Below, one piece after another: positions 39,087 to 48,659 of a stretch of DNA of 64,000 nucleotides. Source of the DNA: Zelonia costaricensis (taxonomy: Eukaryota; Euglenozoa; Kinetoplastea; Trypanosomatida; Trypanosomatidae); assembly GCA_030849075.1 (NCBI GenBank), contig JASAOO010003510.1:21647-85646 (forward strand). The letters run 5' to 3'. The notes under the pieces are model-generated. The model was not told the origin of the DNA and made no database searches. It saw only the letters and a program-made list of their open reading frames with translations. The translations under genes and the position numbers were made by a program. Each line of letters begins with the position of its first letter. Positions within the stretch are counted from its first letter, which is position 1.

Positions 39087-40907
39087 ATGCCCAGCCGTCG
39101 GGCCTCGGCGCAGCGCCATGCGCTGCTGGAGAACCTGCAGCTCATTTTTTTCACCAACCAGTCGCCAGAGGAGCAGGAGCGGTGTGTGCGACAGCTCTAC
39201 GACACCGACATCCGCACCCTGGAGGAGTGCCTGCTGCAGCTTACACACGTCTGTATCACGCACCCGGACGCCGGCACGCAGGAGCTGCTTCACAGCTTCA
39301 TGCTCTGGCTGGCGGGTCGTTCCCTCTACATCGCGCTACGTCTCGCCTGGACCGTGGACGCGGTGTCGGGCTTCTACAGCACCACGGGGCTGGCCGGGCG
39401 GCTCAAGAACATCCACGACAAGCTCGAGAGCTACGCCATCAACCAAGGCCAGGCGGCGATCCGGTCCGTTAACGCCAGCGGCGGCGACGTCAGCCGCGCC
39501 TCGAGTGACCCGGAGGAGGGGCTTGGCGACCTGGACGCGAGCGTCGTGCAGCGCAAGGAGCTGCGCCTGAAGCTGTACAACGACGAGCGGACCTTCGTGA
39601 CGACCTTGACGAACCTGAGCAACATGCTCCGTTTTTTTCCCGACCGCAACCGCCGCAAGGAAGAACTGCGCCGGCGTCTTCGGGTGCTGAACCAGCGGCT
39701 GGAGGCCATGTGGCTCGTCCACCCGCTGTGCACGAGCAGCGACGCCGTGCAGTGGATCGTGAACATCGCCGTTGAGGAGTGCACCGTCTTCTCCTCCCGC
39801 GAGCGCGCGCCGTACCTGCTCCGCTACGAGGTCATCGTCGATGACACCGCGACGATGCGCGACCCCACCGTGACGCAGCTGCGCCGGCCCGACGGCCGCT
39901 TCCGCGTGTCGCCCGACTCGGACGAGCTGTTTGTTCCGACCCCGCCGGTGGAGTCCGCGTCGGCGGCCGCGTCGCCGGTGGCGTTGCACGGCGAGCCAGA
40001 GGACGCCTCACCGGAGGCGGCGCAGTGCCTGCAGGCCGTCTTCGGCGAGAGCCGGCGCGCACGCCTCGCGCGGGTGCGGCAGGCGTCACCGTGGGGCGGG
40101 CACCCGAACTGGTCGATGGCTTCTGTGATGGTGAAGGCGGGCGACGACCTGCGGCAGGAGGAGCTGGCGCTGCAGCTCATCTACATCTTCCACAGCATCT
40201 GGCAGGAGGCGGGGCTGACCGTGTGTGTGCGGCCGTACATGGCGCTGCCGACGCACAGCGACTGCGGGCTGCTGGAGGTGATCGAGGAGTCCAGCTCGAT
40301 GGACGGCATCAAGAAGGCACTCCGGGTGAGCAGCGTCTACAACTACTACCTCAAGGCGTACCACGGCGAGGACTCGGGGCTGTACCGGAAGGCGCAGCAG
40401 AACTTTGTGGAGAGCATGGCCGGCTACAGCGTCATCTCCTACATCCTCCAGATCAAGGATCGCCACAACGGCAACCTCATGATCCAGCGCGACGGCTGCC
40501 TCGTGCACATCGACTTCGGCTTTCTCTTCGTGACGTCCCCTGGCGGCCTCAACTTCGAGTCCGCCCCATTCAAGCTCTCGCAGGAACTCATTGACGTGAT
40601 GGGCGGCGTCTCCAGTGACTCCTTCAACTACTACCGCGTTCTCGTCTACGAGGCCCTTGCGGCGGCGCGGGAGCGGTGCGAGGACCTGCTCGCGCTCGTC
40701 TCGATCTTAACACCGAACAACGCCATGCCGTGCTTCGGCGCCGACCCCGGCGCCGTCGTGGGCCAGCTGCGTGCTCGCTTTCGTGATGACCTGCTCTCCG
40801 AGGCCGACTACGCCGTCTACGCCAAGGAACTCATCGTAAACAGCGCCGACAACTGGCGCACGCGGCGGTACGACCAGTTCCAGAGTCTCCAGAACGGCAT
40901 TCTGTAG
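39087..40907 (+). CDS. Type III phosphatidylinositol 4-kinase (beta-like)
   Basis: 606 residues from ATG 39087; ATGs at 39006 and 38946 would add 27 or 47 residues. The N-terminal part carries a short lipid-kinase-unique helical region (LLHSFMLWLAGRSLYIALRLAW). The catalytic domain has the ATP-binding VMVKAGDDLRQEELALQLI, GLLEVIEESSSMDGIKKAL (activation of PI4Ks), the catalytic loop DRHNGNLM (D458) and HIDFGFLF (Asp476 of DFG), followed by NFESAPFKLSQELIDVMGG, all typical of PI4KIII-beta/Pik1. It makes PI4P, chiefly at the Golgi, where it supports secretion and cytokinesis. It is shorter than animal PI4KB (about 800), lacking much of the N-terminal regulatory part. Confidence 0.95.
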   Translation: MPSRRASAQRHALLENLQLIFFTNQSPEEQERCVRQLYDTDIRTLEECLLQLTHVCITHPDAGTQELLHSFMLWLAGRSLYIALRLAWTVDAVSGFYSTTGLAGRLKNIHDKLESYAINQGQAAIRSVNASGGDVSRASSDPEEGLGDLDASVVQRKELRLKLYNDERTFVTTLTNLSNMLRFFPDRNRRKEELRRRLRVLNQRLEAMWLVHPLCTSSDAVQWIVNIAVEECTVFSSRERAPYLLRYEVIVDDTATMRDPTVTQLRRPDGRFRVSPDSDELFVPTPPVESASAAASPVALHGEPEDASPEAAQCLQAVFGESRRARLARVRQASPWGGHPNWSMASVMVKAGDDLRQEELALQLIYIFHSIWQEAGLTVCVRPYMALPTHSDCGLLEVIEESSSMDGIKKALRVSSVYNYYLKAYHGEDSGLYRKAQQNFVESMAGYSVISYILQIKDRHNGNLMIQRDGCLVHIDFGFLFVTSPGGLNFESAPFKLSQELIDVMGGVSSDSFNYYRVLVYEALAAARERCEDLLALVSILTPNNAMPCFGADPGAVVGQLRARFRDDLLSEADYAVYAKELIVNSADNWRTRRYDQFQSLQNGIL

Positions 40908-42924
40908 GAGTGCGCGAGGGCTGATCCTCGGGCGTCGTGGCCAATGGTGTGCCTTTTGTTCTTGCTCGGTGGGCTCTTTCGATTCACTGGAGTGCGACAG
41001 CGCACAACTGTAAAACGGAAGCACGCGGCACATCTGCTTTGCTCTGCTCTCGTTCGCTGTGGGAAGGCTGCATCGTCTCTCTCGCTCTTCGTCTCGCGTG
41101 ACCGTTCCTGCCAACCAGCTCTCTCCACCCCTCTCACACGCACTTTTCGATGCGCCGCACAACGCGGCTTCACCGAGCCTCGGCTCTCGAAGTCGCCGCG
41201 AGTGGCGGCGGCACGCGTGCGCGGCGCCGTTCCGGATGGGCCGCCTTCCTTCTCTCATACGAACTCCTCAAAAGAAAAAAAAAGACGACGACCAAGAAAG
41301 CGAACGTGCCCACCGGTCAATCACGCAAAGCGTCCGCAAAGCGCGTTTCGTTATACGAGTGTGCACGGTATTGTCACTCACTGCGTTGAGCGCGTTTGAA
41401 GCACTTACCAGGTCCTTTCGCGTTCTTCTCTTTCCGTTCTACGGCACTCACGCACACACACACTCTGGAAGGAGGAGAAGTGCGTGAGCGGAGCCGCACG
41501 CCAAGGCACCACACCGGGCGTCCCCCCCTCCCCCTGCCCCCACTCGCGCATTGTCGCGTCTGCGCACCTTTGCAGCGCTCTGACACGCCTCACCCCGCTG
41601 CTGTGTGTGTGTGTGTGGGGGTTCCATCTTCTCCGACTTGCCTCTCTTGACGTCCCCCCGCACTCCCCCTCCCTCCGCCTCAACCGTGTCCCGCACACTT
41701 GGTGACACATTCGGACTGATTGTTCTCTGCACTTCTTGATTCCGGCACACCTACGCCGTGCTCTTCACCAACCCCCCTTTCCACACACACACACGTACAC
41801 ACCGCTTCAGTTCGGTGAGTTTATCAGCAACACTCTCCCCCTCCCACCCCCGCTGTAGACATCCCTTCCCTCACCGCTAGTCAACTTTTCCCCTGCTCGC
41901 TGACTCTGCGCCTGTCATCCGCCCCCCCCCTGCCCCCTCAACCTGCCTTGCCAACTTTTTGCTCCCGCTGACTGCCGTCACGTACGTGCTCGCGTTGGTC
42001 GTGTCCCCCGCATCCCACATTCCGAATTGAGCCACACACACAAACACACCTTTGTGCTCTGAGTATCAAGTCAGCCCTGGTTTTCTCCTTTCCTCCCTGT
42101 ACCATCTGCTTTCTTGCACGCCCCTCTGTCCTCCTCTGGTGTTCCACGTCACTCTCCACGTCTACCTCGCCTTTCCTTTTGTTGTTGTTGTCTTTCGGCC
42201 TTCTCGAGTGAGTTTGGCCCTGGGCGCTTCCGTGCCTGTCGCCGAAGCACTTCTCCTCCTCCTCCTGGAACTCTCTCTCTCTGTCTCTCTCCCTCACTGT
42301 CCCCCCGTCTTTGACGCGTCTCCTTACTCTTCTTTGCGTTCTTTTCGTGGTTCTATTCTCCCTTTTCTGTGTTTTATCTCGGCGCTCTTTTATTTCTGTT
42401 GCTGCTTTTCTTCCTTTTGTTGTGTGTGTGCGTGTGTGTTTTACGACGTAGCCGCCAAGCAGCTTCTCTCCGCGACGTTCAGTTGAAGATCTAGAAACGG
42501 TGCTTGCTGCCTTGTACTCCCCCCTCGTTTCTCCGTGTTTCGTGAAGGTCACCGCGAAGCTCAAGTGCCCTGAGCTCCTTTCAGTCGAGCGACTGTTTTT
42601 GACCTCGCTGCCCTTTTCTCTTTTTTTTTTTTTTGCGGCTTTCCTGCACCTCTGAACTGCACAGGTCGGCACCTCCCTTCTTTCTCGACGCATTTTACAC
42701 TACGGAGCTCAACGGAGGCGTGAAACTCGTGGTGGTTCTCGTGCGGCCTGTAGTGTGCAAGGCGCGTAAGAGCAACACGCGAGGCTCTCTTTCTTGCTGC
42801 GCGAAGTACGCCACCCCTCTTTTTCCGCAAGCCGCCAGAGTCTTACCCGCTCTTCTTCTTTGCCTTCAGCGCTTTTTTCCTCGTCTTTTTTCGTTCCGTC
42901 TAGTCGCTGTGCGCGCTGGCGACA
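40908..42924. other. Intergenic region (2 kb)
   Basis: No gene seen. Pyrimidine-rich through most of 41400-42900; T-runs near 42615; a TG repeat at about 41600. Opposite-strand open frames are Arg/Glu/Lys-rich readings of pyrimidine tracts. Confidence 0.65.
42851..42869 (+). promoter_or_regulatory. Trans-splice acceptor
   Basis: TCTTCTTCTTTGCCTTCAG ends with AG at 42868-42869, 55 nt before ATG 42925. Confidence 0.6.
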
Positions 42925-44091
42925 ATGGGAATGAACGCGAACAACGCCGGCGCTGCACCGACCAACGCATCGGTCGTCTGCTTTGGCCATCCGCTGCTGG
43001 ACATGATGGCCACCGTCGAGGCAGGCTTTCTGAAGGACTACAACATTGAGCCGGGCAGCGTGACCCTCGCGTCGCCGGATCAGCTGGGCCTCTTCTCGCG
43101 GCTGCTGGACGAGTTCAAGGGCCGTGTCGACTACGTCCCTGGCGGCGCCGCCATGAACACCGCGCGCATCCTCTCCTGGATGCTGCCGGGGAGCCAGATT
43201 TCCTACGTTGGGGCCCTCGGCACGGACCGCTTCGCCGAGATCCTCAAGAGCGCCCTGACCAACGCCGGGGTGCATCAGCTGTTCGAGGAGTGCGAGGGGC
43301 AGCCGACGGGCACGTGCGCCGGCCTCGTCCTCAACAAGGACCGCGCCCTGCTCGCCAACCTCGGCGCGGCCACGATGCTGTCGCTGAAGCACATGCAGAC
43401 AGAGGCCGTGCAGGCTGCGATCGAGCGCGCCGGTGTGTACTACGCCGAAGGCTTCTTCCTGAACACCGTCTCCAGCCCGGACAACCTGCTCTCCGTCGCC
43501 CAGCACGCCCACCAGCACGGCAAGCTGTTCTGCTTCAACCTCAACGCCCCGTACCTCAGCATGGCGTTCCAGAGCCGCATCCAGCTGCTGATGCCGCACG
43601 TAGACATCCTCTTCGGCAGCGACGAGGACCTGCTGGCGTACGCGTCGGTGCGGTGGCCGCGCGATTTCGACCTCAGCACGCTCGGCAGCGTGGTGCGGCC
43701 GCACTCGCGGCGCCAGGCAGCGCTCGTGCGCGCGCTTGCCCGCATCTCGATGCTGCCGACCGTGACGACCGGCCGTCCGCGGCTGGTGGTGGCGACATGC
43801 GGGTCGCATGACACGTACGTCGCGTGCGGCGACCGCGTCCGCTCGTACCCGGTGCAGCCGATGGCGCAGGAGGAGATGGTGGACGTCAACGGCGCCGGCG
43901 ACGCTTTTGTGGCCGGCTTTCTCGCCCAGTACGTCGTGAATCACGATGAGTCGACGAGCGTCCTGGTTGGCCACGCGTCGGCGCAGAATTGCATCCGCCA
44001 CAACGGCGCTGTCGTCAGCGGCGTGCCGCCACCGCTAGCGCGGCGGACTAGCGCAAACGCAGCGCCCGCGACGTCGGCGCCGAAGGCTTGA
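42925..44091 (+). CDS. Adenosine-kinase-like PfkB carbohydrate kinase
   Basis: 388 residues. Adenosine-kinase pattern: GHPLLDMMATV, YVPGGAAMNTARILSWML (PfkB signature 1), a GTCAGLVLNKDRALLANLGAA segment, FGSDEDLLAYA, TGRPRLVVATCGS and the second signature VDVNGAGDAFVAGFLAQY with catalytic Asp326. Adenosine kinase makes AMP from adenosine and ATP, key to purine salvage because trypanosomatids cannot make purines. Odd points: the usual D-T-N-G-A-G-D has Val for Thr; the protein is about 40 residues longer than typical adenosine kinases, with an insert near RPHSRRQ and a polar Ala/Pro/Ser tail. A diverged paralog or another sugar/nucleoside kinase is possible. No targeting signal seen. Confidence 0.85.
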   Translation: MGMNANNAGAAPTNASVVCFGHPLLDMMATVEAGFLKDYNIEPGSVTLASPDQLGLFSRLLDEFKGRVDYVPGGAAMNTARILSWMLPGSQISYVGALGTDRFAEILKSALTNAGVHQLFEECEGQPTGTCAGLVLNKDRALLANLGAATMLSLKHMQTEAVQAAIERAGVYYAEGFFLNTVSSPDNLLSVAQHAHQHGKLFCFNLNAPYLSMAFQSRIQLLMPHVDILFGSDEDLLAYASVRWPRDFDLSTLGSVVRPHSRRQAALVRALARISMLPTVTTGRPRLVVATCGSHDTYVACGDRVRSYPVQPMAQEEMVDVNGAGDAFVAGFLAQYVVNHDESTSVLVGHASAQNCIRHNGAVVSGVPPPLARRTSANAAPATSAPKA

Positions 44092-45538
44092 GACGCGGGT
44101 GCGCGCGTGAGGACAGGGCACTGCCGCTTGTGAGACCGCGTGCCAGCGAATGGGTAGCTCTTTATGCTCCGCACCACACTTGTCGCGGGGCCTTCATGTT
44201 CCTTCGCCGTGCCCCGCCGTCACGTGAGAGGCACCTGTAACCGGCAGTGGCATTTCGCCTCATTTTGATGCTCTTTTTCTTTCTGGTTTTTTTTTCTCTT
44301 GCGTTAACTGCGTGCGACGCCGCCGATCCGAGAGGCTGCTGGCATGCTCGATTTTGCGAGCTGTGGATCGTCTTTAAAGCCGGAGCTGCGCAGGTCTGTG
44401 CTCTTTTTTCTCCTTCTGTAGCTGCCTCTTCTCTTGTCTCGCTCCTCCTTTGAATGGGTTTTGCGTCGACACACCGCAGCGATCGCCTGTCTCCGCGGAC
44501 GTCTAAGGACCAGGTTGCTGTTCTTAGCTCGAGTTTCTGCTTTTATCCACACGTGAGTGGCTGCTGCGCGTGCTGCGTCACTCTGCCTTGACCGGCTGTT
44601 TCTGTTCGGTTCTGCTTTTTTTTTTTGTCTGTTTGGCTTCTGCCTGCTGATGCGTCTTCTTCTCTACTGCCCCTCCTCTTCATTTTTCACGTTTTGTTTT
44701 CTCCGCTTCTTGTTGCGTTGTGTCCCCCCCTCCTCTCTTTCTCTTCTCGGTTGCAGTTTGCTTTTCTTCTTGGCAATTTGTCTTCGCTCATGGTTCTCGT
44801 CTCTCGCGTGACCACAAGCCCGTCTGTGCTGACCAAAAACAGAAGAAAAAAGACGCAGTGCGCGCTGCCGGTCCTCGTCGAACCACTCATATGGAAGAGA
44901 GCATGAACCGCGAACAACAAGACGCGCCGTCACGCAAGGCAGAGATGAGGCCAAGTGCGGCGCTGGAGCAGCTGCTGCTGCACATCGATATATAGCTATC
45001 TCTCGCTTTCCGTCTGTTTCGTTGCTTTTGGATCTGTCTCGGCGGTAGGTGTGTGAGCATGTTTACGCGCAGCGAGGAGCTGTATTCGTGTACGGCAAGA
45101 CCGAAAACGACAAGAAACGAAACACACGCCTTGGCGACTACCAGCCAATGGCCGAAGCCACCGCAGCGCACTCTCCCTTTTCCCCCCTTTTTTTTTTTAA
45201 AGAGCCGGTAGCCAACGGAGAAAGAGTCCCGCTGTAGAGGGAGAAGCAGTTTAAGGAATGCGCGCTGTTTTACTGTAAAGGGTGGCAACGTGGCTTGTGT
45301 GTGTGTGTGGAACGCGTGCGCGTGCGTGTGCGAGTGTGTGTATGCGTGTGGGGTGGGAGGGGGGAGGTTAGTGTGCGCGGCCTCGAAGACGGCGCCGTGT
45401 GGTTGCCGAACTGACAAGTGTGCATCAACCTCTACCCGTCGTCACCTCTGCCAGAGTCTGAGCACGTGTGCTGTTGAGGTTAGAGAGAAAAAAACTGGAT
45501 CGAGCCGAGTGAAGTTGAGGGCCGTGTGTGGCACACAA

Positions 45539-45544
<6 letters not shown>

Positions 45545-45578
<34 letters not shown>
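45545..45578. repeat. AC microsatellite
   Basis: Uninterrupted AC run of 17 units. Confidence 0.95.
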
Positions 45579-45580
<2 letters not shown>

Positions 45581-47152
45581 CCAAGCCGCCCCTGAATTTG
45601 TGAGAAGAAGAAACGCAAACCAAACAACAAAAACACGAAAACGGAGCGCCATTCAGTGAAAATCGTAAAGCTGAAACATCCGGTACTCATTGTTGGTGGC
45701 ACGAAGAAAACAACAACAACAAAGAAGACGAATTGTGTACTCCACTCACCACGCAGACACACCCGCGGAAGCCGCATGCACTCGACACGCCGCACTCCCA
45801 CTTCACTGCGAGTACCCTGCTACATAAGCGAACAGAGGAAGGGCGCGGTGACATTTGTATCTTGCTGCCCACCCCCTTCCTTCCGTACTATCGCAGCGGG
45901 ACGTTTGCGGGATGAAGAGGGCGCACCTCGTGGGGTCGTGCCGCACGACGAGGGGTGTGTTGACGCACGGGCAGGCGCACTGAGAATCGCCGTCTGCTGT
46001 GTTTCCGATGCGCTGTCGTGACTTGACGTCTCCTTTCTCTGTATAACGGAGCGCCTTGTCAGACTCCCAGTTGTGTCTTTTCTTTTCCATTGCTCCATCT
46101 TCTCCTCTGCGACGTCTTGCGCAGGCACCTGGATAAGCTCTTTTTTTTTGTATTGTGGTGGGGTGCCTCCCTGATGGTGTGGGGGCGCTGTTTCTGATTA
46201 GTGTCTCTTGCACCGTGTCTGCGATGGGTGGTCGCGTCAACTGCTCCGCCTCGCTGTGTGAAGCGAGAACGCTCAGCCCCCCCCCTCCCCCTCACTAACC
46301 CTCGCGCCGCTCTCGCTCCCGCGTTTCGCTTCTGCCGTTCGCCACCACGTGCCGGCGCTTTGCCGCTGTCCCCACCTTTGCCTTTCTCGTAGCTGGCAAA
46401 CTCTAGTGTTGCGTTGCGGCGCCACCCATGCTGCGTCGAGTGGGGACAGTGACGGAGGGTGCGCGTAGATGCGTCTGAGCGTGGGAGGGAGTGCATTTCC
46501 CGGCGTCGTCCAGATAGCCCCATGAAAGGCAAAGAGCACGGCAACATCGTTGTGGAGGGAGTGCTACCGTGTCTTGAGCTAATGTTCAAAGCGTCAACAA
46601 CAAAAAAAAAAACAAGCTGCACTAGGCCAAAGGAGTGTTGCGTGTCGTGGGCCACGCGCTGCGACGCTCCCAGCAAGACACGAGGTGGCACCAAGAAGCC
46701 CACGTGGTGTAGCGCTGACAAGAGTCGTGGCGCTTCTCTTTCTTTTTCCCTCCTGCGCTCCTGCGTGGATGCGCCCCGCGCGTTGGTCTGAAGAAGCCGG
46801 CAGGGCCCTGCCGATGTCAGGCTTCCTTCCACGAAGCGACGCTTGTGAAACGCACGCGGCATTCGGTGCGCGTGTACGTGTTGTGTGACTCGAGAGATTG
46901 TGTGCGCTTCGACAGTGACGCTTTTTCCCTCTTTTATCCATGCAGCTCCCATCTTTACTTTGCTACTCCACGGTTGCCTCTGACTTGCCACACGCACCTC
47001 GGACGGGCACATTGAAAAACACACACACACACACACAACAAAAGCTCGAGTAGTCCCTCGAGCGCAACACGCAACGGAGTGACTCTCTTGTGGTGGCTCG
47101 CAACTCTATCCGGCATCGACACCGGCACAGACGTGCCACGTCGCCGCCTGCC

Positions 47153-47167
47153 CCCTTCTCTCTCTAG
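47153..47167 (+). promoter_or_regulatory. Trans-splice acceptor
   Basis: CCTTCTCTCTCTAG with AG at 47166-47167, 10 nt before ATG 47178. It removes the upstream in-frame ORF extension from 47079. Confidence 0.6.
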
Positions 47168-47177
47168 CAAGTTGGCC

Positions 47178-47702
47178 ATGTCCGCCGCGCGGTCTGGTGC
47201 GGTGGGCGAGCTCCGCCACATTGCAGAGAACCCGTACCGCTCGCAAGCGCTGTCGTGGTACCGCCGCTGCCTGCGCGCCGCGTTCGCCGTGCCATGGAGC
47301 TCCGACGAGGACGCCCTCTACGTCCTAGAGGAGACGCGGCGACTCTTCCATCAAAACCGGGGTATCCGCGATGTGGAGCGCATCCAGCGGAAGCTGCGCG
47401 AGGTGGAGATGCGGTACGAGATGGCATTGCACTACAGGATACCGTACCCGCGGCCGTTCAACAAGGTGCAGGGCTCGATGCAGGAGAGCGGCGTGCCGTA
47501 CGCCGCCTACCTCGACTCGGCGTACGACCACATGGTGAACCCGAACATCGGCGTCACCGCCGAGGGCAGTGCAAACCTCGGCATAATGGGTGGCCTGGAG
47601 AAGTCCGGCTACTTCCTCGAAGACGTCACCGGCACCGCCGACGTCGAGGGACGAGTCAACCACTACGACACCGAGCCAGAGCCGGCTTCCACGATTCACT
47701 AG
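47178..47702 (+). CDS. LYR-motif mitochondrial protein, NDUFB9/B22-like
   Basis: 174 residues. Residues ~25-95 match the complex-1 LYR fold: ALSWYRRCLRAAF (W-Y-R in place of L-Y-R), then LEETRRLFHQNRGIRDVERIQRKLREVEMRYEMALHY with the following YPRPFNK. The RxxF spacing and the trailing aromatic/Pro segment fit NDUFB9 (B22, LYRM3), a complex I accessory subunit bound to acyl carrier protein. The C-terminal 75 residues (GSMQESGVPYAAYLDSAYDHM and an acidic tail) are lineage-specific. No long presequence, as usual for LYR proteins. Assignment to NDUFB9 rather than another LYRM is moderately sure. Confidence 0.75.
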   Translation: MSAARSGAVGELRHIAENPYRSQALSWYRRCLRAAFAVPWSSDEDALYVLEETRRLFHQNRGIRDVERIQRKLREVEMRYEMALHYRIPYPRPFNKVQGSMQESGVPYAAYLDSAYDHMVNPNIGVTAEGSANLGIMGGLEKSGYFLEDVTGTADVEGRVNHYDTEPEPASTIH

Positions 47703-47987
47703 AGCGGGTGCGGCAGGAGACGGGAATGCAGGACGAGAGAAGGAGGGGGTTTGGTGGTGGTAGTGAGAAGAAGCGTAGGCTGCGGCAGTCGACGCAAGTG
47801 TGGGAGGGCACGGCTGCTGCTGCCGTTGTACAGCTCTGCTTCTGGCCCGCTCACCCTCTCCGTTGTGCATCCTACTTGCGGCACGTCTGTCTTCACGCGG
47901 CCCCCCCTTCGAGGAGCGTAGGGGAGGGGGTGCTTAGCTCTGCTCCGGGTCTGACCTTGACGCTCGCATGTCTTGGCAGGTCGGCCT

Positions 47988-48026
<39 letters not shown>

Positions 48027-48659
48027 CAAAGAGGAAAACAAATGCTTCTGCACAGCGCTGCGCATGCCACGAAAGGAAGCTCCGGACATGCGCCACCTTT
48101 TTTTTTTGATTCTGCGTCTCGGCACTTGACGTGCTATTGACCGCAGTGCTCCGTCAGGGGAGGGGAGGGGAGAGGAGGAAGGCAGGAAAGCGGCGACATT
48201 GTAGCTGCAGCTCACGCGCCTTCCTTCACCATTGTTGAAGCTGTCGCAGGAGATCGACAGGAACCGCTGACTCAGCAGGTGAGAGGAAGGTCCGGGCTTG
48301 ATTGTATGTGTGCCTCGCCTCTCTTCCGGTCCGTATCCGGAAAGCAAACCGGTTTTCTGCAGTAGGCCGCATCTCCAAACTGCTTGACCTTTCCGCCTTT
48401 TCTCGCCCGCTTTTTTTTTTTCGATTTCCTCCGCATTGATCCGCCTGGCCCCTTCAGCCCTTTGATTTTTTCCGGACCTCCTTCCGATGCGGCTGTGCGC
48501 GGCACTCGTCCTCAACCTCCTTTATACTTGACGCTGCTACTCTCGCCTGACCGGAGCTGCCACGCACACACAACACACATACACACAAGCACACAACGCT
48601 ATTTATGTAGTCAGAGTCACACTCGGGCTGAAGTGAAGGAGTTTTTCCGCCTGCCTGAA
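47703..48659. other. Intergenic region
   Basis: No gene seen. AC microsatellite at 47989-48023, a T-run at about 48098-48107 and pyrimidine tracts near 48385-48560. Confidence 0.7.
47989..48023. repeat. AC microsatellite
   Basis: Uninterrupted AC run of about 17 units. Confidence 0.95.

Larger units (their letters stand above)
44092..47177. other. Long gene-free stretch (3.1 kb)
   Basis: No convincing gene. T-rich blocks at 44270-44760, TG-rich sequence at 45297-45350, a CA repeat at 45545-45578 and CA at 47021-47038. Open frames are short or follow repeat composition. Confidence 0.6.

Noticed and set aside
46059..47036. 325-codon - strand frame
   Set aside because: Arg/Ser/His-rich antisense reading of pyrimidine spacer, ending in CA-repeat codons; all other protein genes here are on the + strand.
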